This document shows, one piece after another, positions 56,906-64,000 of a stretch of DNA of 64,000 nucleotides. The first letter of the stretch is position 1, and every line of letters begins with the position of its first letter. Source of the stretch: Helicobacter japonicus (lineage in GTDB: Bacteria; Campylobacterota; Campylobacteria; Campylobacterales; Helicobacteraceae); the NCBI RefSeq assembly GCF_000762845.2, contig NZ_JRMQ02000007.1:20608-84607 (forward strand). The letters are read 5' to 3'. The position numbers and the translations under genes were made by a program. Below the pieces are notes generated by a model. The model saw only the letters and a program-made list of their open reading frames with translations. It was not told the origin of the DNA and did no database searches.

Positions 56906-58450
56906 TCATTCTACCACAAAGCTTTTAACTCCAAAATAATGTGCGTAAGTGGTGTTAGGCCAGACTTTTGAATCCTCTCCCGGATTGCCCCAATCACCAT
57001 AATTTTGATAAAATGATGTAAAGGTAGAGCCACTCACTCTTATCTCTTCTATACCTTGAGCTTTTTGTGATTGAATAGAATCTAGCATTTTCTCCCATTT
57101 GATACGTCCATCGATATACGCACTTAGCACAAAAAGCCCATAGACACAACTTAGAGCTAAGATTAAAGTTTTAATGATTTTTGCTATGCGCTCACTGCTT
57201 AGAGACTGCATAAACTGCTGATAGACAAAAACAATCATTACAAATTCAACTAGATCATAGCCAAGCATTGCGCGTGAGGGCAAACCTACTTGAATCGTAG
57301 TGCCTACAAGCAAACAAAAGAGCAAGAATGCGATAAATAATTTGACAAAAAGCTTACACATTGCCTCATCATTTCTCTTATGATAAAAATAAGCAAAACC
57401 TACAAAAAAACAACCAGAGACAAAAAAAGCAAAGATTCCAATAAAATCACTTGCAAATGGTAAAAAATGCTTATGATTTTTTGTCATTACAAAAAACATC
57501 ACTACAACAAACACAAAAGCCAAAGATATAAATTTGTTAGCCTTTTCTTTATAGCATACAAGAAGCGTTGGCACTATGACCATCACAGGTAAATAGCCAG
57601 CAAACTTTGCATAAGTAACACTTAAATGTCGCACTTTCTCACCAAAACTCATAGCCCATAGTTGAGATAAAGTATAAAAAGAATCCTTTCCCGAAAGCTC
57701 CCAAAACACTACTACTCTTTTAGCGTGTCCGGGACTTAGATAAAGTGCAAAATAGCCTAGTGTAAAAGCTACAATCCCAGCATAATACCACAAAGGCAAA
57801 CGCACTCTTTTACAAAGTGCGTATATAAAGAATCCTATATGCACGATGATTGCCACAACACCTATCATTTCGCTACTCATACCGGCAACAAAGCATAAAA
57901 TCATAAAGAGAAGGGCTTTGCATAGCTCTTTTACAATATTTGATTTACAAATATCTTTAGAATCAAAATATCTCCCCCAAAATAAACGATAAGGGATAAA
58001 ACTACAAAGCAAGATACAATACGCCCATAAATAATTTAAACTCCCAGCAGCCCAAAGAAAAATCGAACCAAAAGCACTTTGAAACATAAGCACAAACATT
58101 AAAAGACTTAATATCACCACATCATTAAAATCGCGTGGTAATCGCCCAAATATAAAAACAAAAAATAAAAATACAAATCCCACACCCATAAGGGTATTAA
58201 CAATCACAAAATAAACACTCGGTGCAAGAGCTCCCACATAAGCAATCCTTAGCATTTCAAAGATTCTACCATTCCAATTCATATAACTACGCCACGCACC
58301 ACTTAAGCCCTCGCTCACCGCACCCAAATCATCACTTTGTGTAGGAAAAAGCGCGTTTAAAGCAAGAAAAAATCCGCCTAAAAGACAGAAAAAATAAATT
58401 ACGCTTTTAAGCCCCTCCCCAGTGTTACCGCTGATTATTTTCATTTTCAC
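56906..58450 (-). CDS. Polytopic membrane protein, GT-C-like (DUF6056-type)
   Basis: 514 residues, about 11-12 TM helices. Near the N-terminus PTQSDDLGAVSEGLSGAWRS places acidic residues in the first outer loop, as in GT-C glycosyltransferases that use lipid-linked sugars. It lies between gtrA-like and gtrB-like genes, the place of the serotype-specific transferase (gtrC/oac) in phage-type gtr cassettes. Transferase activity is inferred. Confidence 0.65.
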   Translation of the reverse strand: MKMKIISGNTGEGLKSVIYFFCLLGGFFLALNALFPTQSDDLGAVSEGLSGAWRSYMNWNGRIFEMLRIAYVGALAPSVYFVIVNTLMGVGFVFLFFVFIFGRLPRDFNDVVILSLLMFVLMFQSAFGSIFLWAAGSLNYLWAYCILLCSFIPYRLFWGRYFDSKDICKSNIVKELCKALLFMILCFVAGMSSEMIGVVAIIVHIGFFIYALCKRVRLPLWYYAGIVAFTLGYFALYLSPGHAKRVVVFWELSGKDSFYTLSQLWAMSFGEKVRHLSVTYAKFAGYLPVMVIVPTLLVCYKEKANKFISLAFVFVVVMFFVMTKNHKHFLPFASDFIGIFAFFVSGCFFVGFAYFYHKRNDEAMCKLFVKLFIAFLLFCLLVGTTIQVGLPSRAMLGYDLVEFVMIVFVYQQFMQSLSSERIAKIIKTLILALSCVYGLFVLSAYIDGRIKWEKMLDSIQSQKAQGIEEIRVSGSTFTSFYQNYGDWGNPGEDSKVWPNTTYAHYFGVKSFVVE

Positions 58451-58469
58451 TCCTTAATATCATCAAAAT

Positions 58470-59496
58470 TTAGGTTATACAACCATCATTTCTTGTATCC
58501 TCGCTCATATTTCGTGCGATATAATGCGGGCGAGATTTTACTTGCTCATAGATTCTTGCGATATACTCGCCAATAACACCAAGTATGATAAGCTGAACTC
58601 CACCCAAAAAGGCTATCCACGCTACAAGTGAAGTCCAACCAGCCACAGCATTGTGAAAAATAAGCGTGCTTATCACTGCATAACACCCATAGCCCAAACT
58701 TAGCGCGCTCATCACAAAGCCCAACACAAAAGCCACGCGTAAAGGCATAGTGCTAAAGCTAATAAAGCCCTCAATGGCATATTTAAAGAGTTTCCAAAAA
58801 CTCCAGCCACTATTGCCCTGTGTGCGTGGGATATACTCATATTCTAAACCAAATTTTTTAAAGCCCACCCATTCAAACATCGCCTTTGAAAAACGATGAT
58901 ATTCACTCATACCTAAAAGCGCATTAACAACTTGCCTATCCATAAGGCGAAAATCTCTCACACCAGATTCTAAATGCACCGAACTGATAAGATTGCTTAA
59001 AACATAAAATCCCTCGCTAAGCTTAGCCCTTATAAAGCTCTCTCCTGCACGAGAGATTCTCCTTGCATATATAATATCTGCTTCATTATCCTGCCATTTT
59101 TTATACATTTCAAGCAGCATTGTCGGTGGGTCTTGCAAATCTGCGTCAATGAGTGCTACACAATCGCCTTTACTTGCTTGTAGTCCAGCATATATGGCAC
59201 TTTCTTTACCAAAATTACGCGAAAAATCAATAATTTTTATTTTGCATTGAGCGGGGGGGGGGGATAGAAAGAAAAGCAGAATCTTGAATATCGCAACTGC
59301 CCTCTTGCGCATTTTGCAAAGAACGAAGTATTTGCAATGTGTTATCACTACTTCCATCATTAACAAAAATGAGTTCAAACACACTTTGAGAATATATTTT
59401 TGAAATATCCTCAAAGACTGCAAAAATATGCTTACAAAATGAAAGTAAATTATCTGCCTCATTATAACAAGGCACGATAAGAGAAAGCTTCGCCAC
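58470..59496 (-). CDS. GtrB-like polyprenyl-phosphate glycosyltransferase, phase-variable, OFF here
   Basis: Family 2 glycosyltransferase. The N-terminal frame starts at GTG 59496 with AAAGGA upstream (MAKLSLIVPCYNEADNLLSF, DGSSDNT) and meets a C11 run (59263-59253). After it the correct continuation (CKIKIIDFSRNFGKESAIYA, DADLQDPP, two C-terminal TM helices) is in another frame; as written, translation ends 9 codons after the run. Ten or thirteen C would join them into about 341 residues. An upstream extension of the C-terminal frame exists to 59462 but is a shadow of the N-terminal part. Confidence 0.85.
59253..59263 (-). repeat. Poly-C tract (C11 on the coding strand), frame switch
   Basis: Eleven G on the plus strand, in codon region about 79-82 of the gtrB-like gene. 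Slippage by one base changes the frame; ON needs 3n+1 (10 or 13). Confidence 0.9.
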
Positions 59497-59538
59497 TTTA
59501 TTTCCTTTAGACTAAATGAAGCACATTATAGCAAAATA

Positions 59539-61228
59539 TCAACGCACTCGCAATACATAAAAATGCAAGGGCAAGCCATATACATTTTGTGAAAGTATCA
59601 TATCACCTTGTGTTAGTCCCAAAAATTGCAATGCAGCCTTAAGAAAAGTTTTAAGTCCAAGTAATGGCACATTATAGCCCTGTTCTGCGCTAAAAAGCAA
59701 CTCATATTTTTCACTTAAAGATTCTAAATCAAAATTATATGCACTATAAGGAGTTACAATTACCAAATCTCCACTTTGTTGAGCAATAGCCTCATTATTT
59801 TTAAACACACTCCAATGCGCATTACCATTAAAACTACTCACAAAGCGTGAATCGACAGCATCGCTTGAATACAAATCAAAATCTTGCGCCCCATAATATG
59901 TAAGCCACTTACCAAAGCTATGATAAACCTCTACATTGCTTACCCTATCCACACCCTCAAGGAAGATTCTATTGTGCGAATGAATATGTGTATAATCACT
60001 CACAAAGCTAAGTGTAGCTTGAAAATTTGGCGGGATAAATTTATAATGCGCCCACACATACGCAGATACAAAAAGCGTATTTCCCACAAACATAAAAGCA
60101 CAGAGTGCAAAAATCACTTTATACCATTTATACTGCCACCATAAAAGAAAACTCGCACCAATAACAATAAGAGCAAATACATACGCAGGCAAAAGATAAT
60201 GATGAGAGGCAAGTTTTAGCACAACATACTCGCAAAGCAAAATCGCACTACCCCAAATACTCGCATCAAGTAGAGGAATAAAGGGTTGCTTATCTCTAAG
60301 CACTGCATAGATTCTATATAACAATGCACTCAAGATTATCCCACATAAAAAAGGTTCATTGCATAGATATGTGAAAAAAGATTTAACAAGGACAAGCAGC
60401 GCATTATAAGGCGTATCTCCATAAAATCCTGAATCATCTTTTTGTAACAAAACAACAAAAACATAGACAACAAACCACACAATCGCACTAAGAATAAGCC
60501 CAATATCAAAAAGCCTTATGTGAATCTTGCACTTTGTATGCGAAAAATACACACAAAAAAGATGCACGAATGCAAAAGCTATTATCATCGCAAAAGTCGT
60601 TTCTTTATAATACAAAGACACATTAGCACAGACTAAACCAACAAGAAGCATAAGGTTAGAAGCACGTGTGTTTTTAGATTCCAATACAAAAGCATAGCTC
60701 ATAAGAAAAAGGCTCAAAAATACAAATTCCATACGCTCTGGCACAAAAAGCCTAAGCCACGAGCTAATAAAACTAGGAGAAAGAAGCAAAAGCACAAGAA
60801 GTATATCCACTACATAGGGAATTTTCTGCATAGCATATACTTTGTGTGAAGGTGAGGCAGATTCTAAAATATGCGCAATAAAAACTCTCATTGCATAGCG
60901 TAAAACAAAAATCACCACAAACACACACAAAGCATTAAAAGCATAAAATACCGCTGCCTTTGCGCCAAAAGCTGCTGATAGGAGATTCAAATCCTGCCCA
61001 TCAAGCGGATAGAATCTACCAATATTTGGCTGAATAAAAAAATCTATATGTTGTCCTATAAGAAGTGTTTGTGTAAGTGTATGGTCATCTATGACACTAA
61101 AAGCCGCACGATATACTACCAAAAACGCATACAAACATACAAAAAAGAAAAAACCTATATGCCACCATAAAGGGGCTTTAGCTAATAAGTTGCCCCCCCC
61201 CCCCGATATTGATTTTCAATCCACTCAT
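59539..61228 (-). CDS. GT-C-like membrane glycan protein, phase-variable, OFF here
   Basis: Start ATG 61228 with AAGGAG 6-9 nt upstream; eight codons later a G12 run (61204-61193). With 12 the frame ends at TAA after four further codons (QLIS). With 11 or 14 it enters the long frame (NLLAKAPLWWHIGFFFFV...) to 59539, about 562 residues. About ten TM helices and a C-terminal soluble part; the pattern fits GT-C or polymer-assembly membrane proteins. An internal TTG at 61134 can open the same frame but has no ribosome site. Confidence 0.75.
61193..61204 (-). repeat. Poly-G tract (G12 on the coding strand), frame switch
   Basis: Twelve C on the plus strand, at codons 9-12 of the GT-C-like gene. 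ON needs 3n+2 (11 or 14). Confidence 0.9.
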
Positions 61229-61306
61229 CACCACTCCTTTATGAAAATATCTTTGCAAAATGTGAAAGCACGAGTATAATGCAAAGATTCTTAGAATCTT
61301 GTTTAG

Positions 61307-62278
61307 CTACAAATTTTTGCGTGGATTTGTGATTGCCTCTATAAAATATCGCGGACGCCTTTTAGATTCAGTATATATCTTGCCTATATATTCCCCAATC
61401 ACCCCGAGGCTTAAAAGCTGAATCCCGCTAAAAAAGCATAATGGAATAATCGTTGAAGCCCAGCCATACACTACACCATCAGTAAAAAGCTTCACAAAAA
61501 GCGCGTAGCACCCAAATATGATTGACAAAAGAAAAAACATAACGCCAAGCACACTTACAAGCCTTAGGGGCATTACACTAAAACTTGTAATACCATTCCA
61601 CGCAAATGAAAGCATTTTCTTTAATGGATATTTGGATTCACCAGCAAAACGTTCAAGCCTATCATATTCCACCACATCGGTTTTAAAGCCAAGTAATGGC
61701 ACAATACCACGCAAAAATAGATTCACTTCACTAAAGTTAAGAAGCGATTTGATAGCTCTTGCAGAAAGCAGCCGATAATCAGCGTGATTATAGATAATTT
61801 TCACGCCCATAATCTCCATAAGCCTATAAAACATCAGTGCGCTATATTTTTTAAACACACTATCCTTATGGCGACTCTTGCGCACACCATAAATCACTTC
61901 TGCACCTGCTTTTGCTTTTTTTACAAACTCGCCAATAACCCCAACATCATCTTGTAAATCACAATCTATGCTAATGGCACAATCGCATTTGTCCGCCACA
62001 TATTCTAATCCTGCCAAAAGTGCATTTTGATGTCCATAGTTACGCGAAAGCTTAATTGCACTTACCGCAATAGCTTCGCTCGTAGATTCATTCTGTGAAA
62101 TACCTTTTAGAATCTCCCAAGTCTTATCTTTGCTCCCATCATCAACAAAACAAATAAAACTCTCACGCGCAATCTCTCCTTGTTTTATTAATGTATTAAG
62201 CACAAGGCTAAGTTCTTGATAAGTTTGTATAAGCATAGCTTCTTCATTATAAGCAGGGACAACAATGCAAAGAAGCAT
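61307..62278 (-). CDS. GtrB-like polyprenyl-phosphate glycosyltransferase
   Basis: 323 residues, intact. IVVPAYNEEAMLIQTYQELS start, DDGSKDKT, SIDCDLQD, then YGVRKSRHKDS, KFSVRLMSA-like region and two C-terminal TM helices: the layout of GtrB/DPM1-type enzymes that load a sugar on undecaprenyl phosphate. ATG 62278 overlaps the end of a short leader ORF, and AAAGGA lies 8 nt upstream. Partner of the GtrA-like gene by context. Confidence 0.85.
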   Translation of the reverse strand: MLLCIVVPAYNEEAMLIQTYQELSLVLNTLIKQGEIARESFICFVDDGSKDKTWEILKGISQNESTSEAIAVSAIKLSRNYGHQNALLAGLEYVADKCDCAISIDCDLQDDVGVIGEFVKKAKAGAEVIYGVRKSRHKDSVFKKYSALMFYRLMEIMGVKIIYNHADYRLLSARAIKSLLNFSEVNLFLRGIVPLLGFKTDVVEYDRLERFAGESKYPLKKMLSFAWNGITSFSVMPLRLVSVLGVMFFLLSIIFGCYALFVKLFTDGVVYGWASTIIPLCFFSGIQLLSLGVIGEYIGKIYTESKRRPRYFIEAITNPRKNL

Positions 62279-62388
62279 TACAGAATCCTTTGCAATAAAA
62301 AAGTTAGAAAGCTAGAAAAAAGGTTATTTTTTAACGGGGGGGGGGGGGTGAAACAAGAAGATAAAACAAAATGTGCAATATATACCAT
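62278..62388 (-). CDS. 36-codon leader ORF containing a C13 run
   Basis: ATG 62388 with AAGGGG 7 nt upstream; encodes MVYIAHFVLSSCFTPPPP and a hydrophobic tail to TAA 62280-62278, which overlaps the gtrB-like ATG (TAATG). With 13 C, as here, it reads to the overlap; with 12 or 14 it stops just after the tract. It may couple translation to the next gene. Whether it is a real peptide is uncertain. Confidence 0.35.
   Translation of the reverse strand: MVYIAHFVLSSCFTPPPPLKNNLFSSFLTFLLQRIL
62336..62348 (-). repeat. Poly-C tract (C13 on the coding strand) upstream of the gtrB-like gene
   Basis: Thirteen G on the plus strand, 58-70 nt before ATG 62278. It cannot fuse any upstream frame to the gtrB-like frame (a TAG closes it), so its effect must be on the leader ORF, mRNA or promoter spacing. 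Confidence 0.9.
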
Positions 62389-62482
62389 TTATTTTCCCCT
62401 TAATAATTAAATAAAGCGTGGATTTTAATATTCAAAAACTTAAAATATTCTTAGCTTAAATTTTGAAGCACAACCTACCTTT

Positions 62483-63715
62483 TCAATTTAAGGCAAAATC
62501 CCTAAAAAGTTTGCCTATATCTACATTGCAAATAACTTTATCAGCACATTTTTTATAAATTTCATTTGCACCACTTATCAAGTCATCACTTGAAATACCG
62601 TGGCTAATGGAGATTTTTGCTTCCAAATACGCACTTAAATTATCAAATATTTTCAAAAATTCACCATAAATGGGATTATTCTCATTACGATTAAAACACT
62701 CCATTAGCTCCTCACCGCTCTTTGCTATGTGAATAAAAGATTCTATTTTGTAACGATTTGCAAATTCATTTTGTGTGAAGTAAATGATGTCTTCACGCAT
62801 ATTTGGAGGCACAATACTTAGAATCTTTTTCTCCACTGCTTCCTCTTCAATCTCTTTAATCAGCCTATCAAGCCCTTTTACACTGCGTTTAATAGGTGAG
62901 ATAATATCACGCGTTAGAATCTCGGGCAAATCGTGAAAAAGCCCACATAAGAAGTGATTGAGGCGCATTTTTTCACAACAACCTATATCAAAGCTTATCA
63001 AATATGCGCTCAAAGCCACAATAAGTGTATGTCCTAGCACTGAAGTTGCCGGCACGCGAGGTGTCTGACTCCACCGCTTTTGGAATCTTAACTGCCCAAA
63101 CATTGTTATAAGCTCCCGCACATTTTCATAGAGCATAATCTCACGCATTCCCACCAAATGATAATGCTCCTCCACCTGCTTATTAATGATATTGCGAATA
63201 TTTTGCACATCATACATATAAGGATTAAAGTGATAAATAATATCAAACTCCCATTTAGACGCATAATAATGTGAAGCTTTGAGAATCTGTCTTTCAAGGT
63301 TATTTTTGGTGCTTAAGAGATATTCTTTCATTTTTGGAAAAAACTCATATATACCCAAATCAGATTCTAATTGCTCACAAACAAATTCTACAAGCTCTTT
63401 ATTATGCGTTTCTTGCAGTTTATGAAACACAGGGGGCTTAATATCTGTTAAAACAATACGCTCAAAAAATTCAAAACAAAATTGCAATATTAATCTTTCC
63501 CAATCGATACTTTTACCACTATTTTCCTCATATTTTGCCAAAATATAGGCAATCACAATTTTATGCGCTTGTTTATCAATCTCCACAAATTCCACAGGTG
63601 TAGCGTGGTCATTCCAGCGGCGAATACTTGCTGCAACAAAGATTTTTTTTAATAGCCCAGCACTTAAGCGTGGGGTTTTGATATGAGGATTTTGAGTGCT
63701 AAATTCTGAATCCAT
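62483..63715 (-). CDS. HD-domain phosphohydrolase-like protein
   Basis: 410 residues. The HD motif is H261-D262 in HFLCGLFHDLPEI with a likely partner His H229 and the downstream DIISPIKRSVKG that is seen in YfbR-like (COG1896) hydrolases. The N-terminal 200 residues carry no known domain. Nucleotide or (p)ppGpp-like substrates are possible; unknown. Stands alone, divergent from the MBOAT gene. Confidence 0.75.
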   Translation of the reverse strand: MDSEFSTQNPHIKTPRLSAGLLKKIFVAASIRRWNDHATPVEFVEIDKQAHKIVIAYILAKYEENSGKSIDWERLILQFCFEFFERIVLTDIKPPVFHKLQETHNKELVEFVCEQLESDLGIYEFFPKMKEYLLSTKNNLERQILKASHYYASKWEFDIIYHFNPYMYDVQNIRNIINKQVEEHYHLVGMREIMLYENVRELITMFGQLRFQKRWSQTPRVPATSVLGHTLIVALSAYLISFDIGCCEKMRLNHFLCGLFHDLPEILTRDIISPIKRSVKGLDRLIKEIEEEAVEKKILSIVPPNMREDIIYFTQNEFANRYKIESFIHIAKSGEELMECFNRNENNPIYGEFLKIFDNLSAYLEAKISISHGISSDDLISGANEIYKKCADKVICNVDIGKLFRDFALN

Positions 63716-63828
63716 AACATTCCTTTTATCTTATTGCTTGTTGAGATTCTAACACAAATTCTTACATTTATATACTCCTCCCCAATATCACCCACAATCT
63801 TTGCTTTAATCTTACCTTTACCAATAAA

Positions 63829-63837
63829 TGCTATAAT
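63829..63837 (+). promoter_or_regulatory. Extended -10 promoter of the MBOAT gene
   Basis: TGCTATAAT (TGnTATAAT) at 63829-63837, followed after about 25 nt by a leader with hairpins. No -35. Confidence 0.5.
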
Positions 63838-63862
63838 AAACCTTAAATATTCTAAGGTGTAT

Positions 63863-63903
63863 GAACGCCTTATAGAGTTTAACAAACTTTTTTAATAAGG
63901 TTC
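63863..63903 (+). promoter_or_regulatory. Leader hairpin that can pair the ribosome site
   Basis: CCTTAT (63868-63873) can pair with ATAAGG (63895-63900), the latter containing the AAGG before the ATG at 63907. An inner hairpin AGTTT-AAC-AAACT (63876-63888) lies within the loop. A third, CCTTA/TAAGG, lies at 63841-63857. Could modulate translation; only drawn by eye. Confidence 0.35.
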
Positions 63904-63906
63904 TCT

Positions 63907-64000
63907 ATGCTCTTTAGTTCTTTTGCATTTATCTTTGCTTTTTTGCCTTGTGTTTGGATTATTTTTCATATACTCAAATACATAAGCATAAAACAAGATT
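63907..64000 (+). CDS. MBOAT-family O-acyltransferase (AlgI/PatA-like), N-terminal part
   Basis: Thirty-one codons to the right edge. The start MLFSSFAFIFAFLPCVWIIF closely fits the N-terminal TM segment of AlgI/PatA-type membrane-bound O-acyltransferases (MLFxSxxFxFxFLP). These acetylate alginate or peptidoglycan. AAGG 6 nt before ATG. The family call rests on the start only. Confidence 0.6.
   Translation, partial: MLFSSFAFIFAFLPCVWIIFHILKYISIKQD

Noticed and set aside
59227..59462. N-terminal extension of the C-terminal gtrB-like frame to 59462
   Set aside because: It overlaps the clear N-terminal glycosyltransferase frame and encodes an unrelated hydrophobic stretch; frame switching at C11 explains both.
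62216..62410. Plus-strand ORF that crosses the G13 tract
   Set aside because: It starts inside the gtrB-like gene on the opposite strand, has no ribosome site, and the Gly run is only the tract itself.
1..64000. Convincing intrinsic terminators, tRNAs, CRISPR arrays, insertion sequences or a replication origin
   Set aside because: Looked for; no GC-rich hairpin plus U-run, cloverleaf, spaced repeat array or transposase pattern was found by eye. Weak terminators could be missed.

Overview
The window looks like chromosomal DNA of an epsilonproteobacterium, most likely an enterohepatic Helicobacter (H. hepaticus-like). The evidence is the low G+C, the order rplI-hslV-hslU-era-csd6 and greA-dut-(two genes)-coaX as recalled from H. 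pylori, a pabB-pabC fusion, a Campylobacter/Wolinella-type napAGHBLD operon, a selenocysteine formate dehydrogenase, and poly-C contingency tracts in surface-glycan genes. No rRNA, tRNA, CRISPR array or insertion sequence was recognised. Names rest on motifs and remembered families, not on a search.

Layout. 1-5764 (- strand) is a formate dehydrogenase operon: an iron-sulfur protein, a TorD-like chaperone, a small Tat-targeted protein, fdhA with an in-frame UGA (Sec) and SECIS hairpin, then fdhB running off the left edge. 5959-10404 is an accessory island of paralogous membrane proteins, tiny proteins sharing an NPNAPYNPNN tail, a 38-bp direct repeat and several disrupted genes. 10501-12947 is pabA/pabB-pabC (folate). 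12962-14878 holds ankyrin-like genes, one frameshifted, and a C-terminal mogA remnant. 14908-28742 is one long S10-spc-alpha ribosomal operon behind a strong promoter at about 28800.

28969-44846 is mostly housekeeping: a DUF285/ankyrin-like protein, a giant MFS-PlsC-acyl-ligase fusion, csd6-like, era, hslUV, rplI, a YgjP-type metallopeptidase, and the operon gph-like/greA/dut/YfgM-like/BamB-like/coaX/hisG. 45144-51703 is napA-G-H-B-L-D behind a perfect TTGAT-N4-ATCAA Crp/Fnr box placed at about -41.5. It is followed by an esterase, a group III truncated haemoglobin, a 27-residue membrane peptide, a CopD-like membrane protein and a Crp/Fnr regulator whose recognition helix fits that box. 54244-62388 holds a MATE transporter, kdsB, a GtrA-like protein and three glycan genes each carrying or preceded by a G/C homopolymer (11, 12 and 13 bases); two of the three read out of frame here. 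The window ends with an HD-domain protein and the start of an MBOAT O-acyltransferase gene.

How it fits together: formate oxidation and periplasmic nitrate reduction form a low-oxygen respiratory set. The regulator/globin block probably handles nitrosative or low-oxygen signals. The right end is a phase-variable surface-glycosylation locus. The left accessory island (5.9-15 kb) is decaying, with at least three frameshifts, one nonsense codon and one gene fragment.
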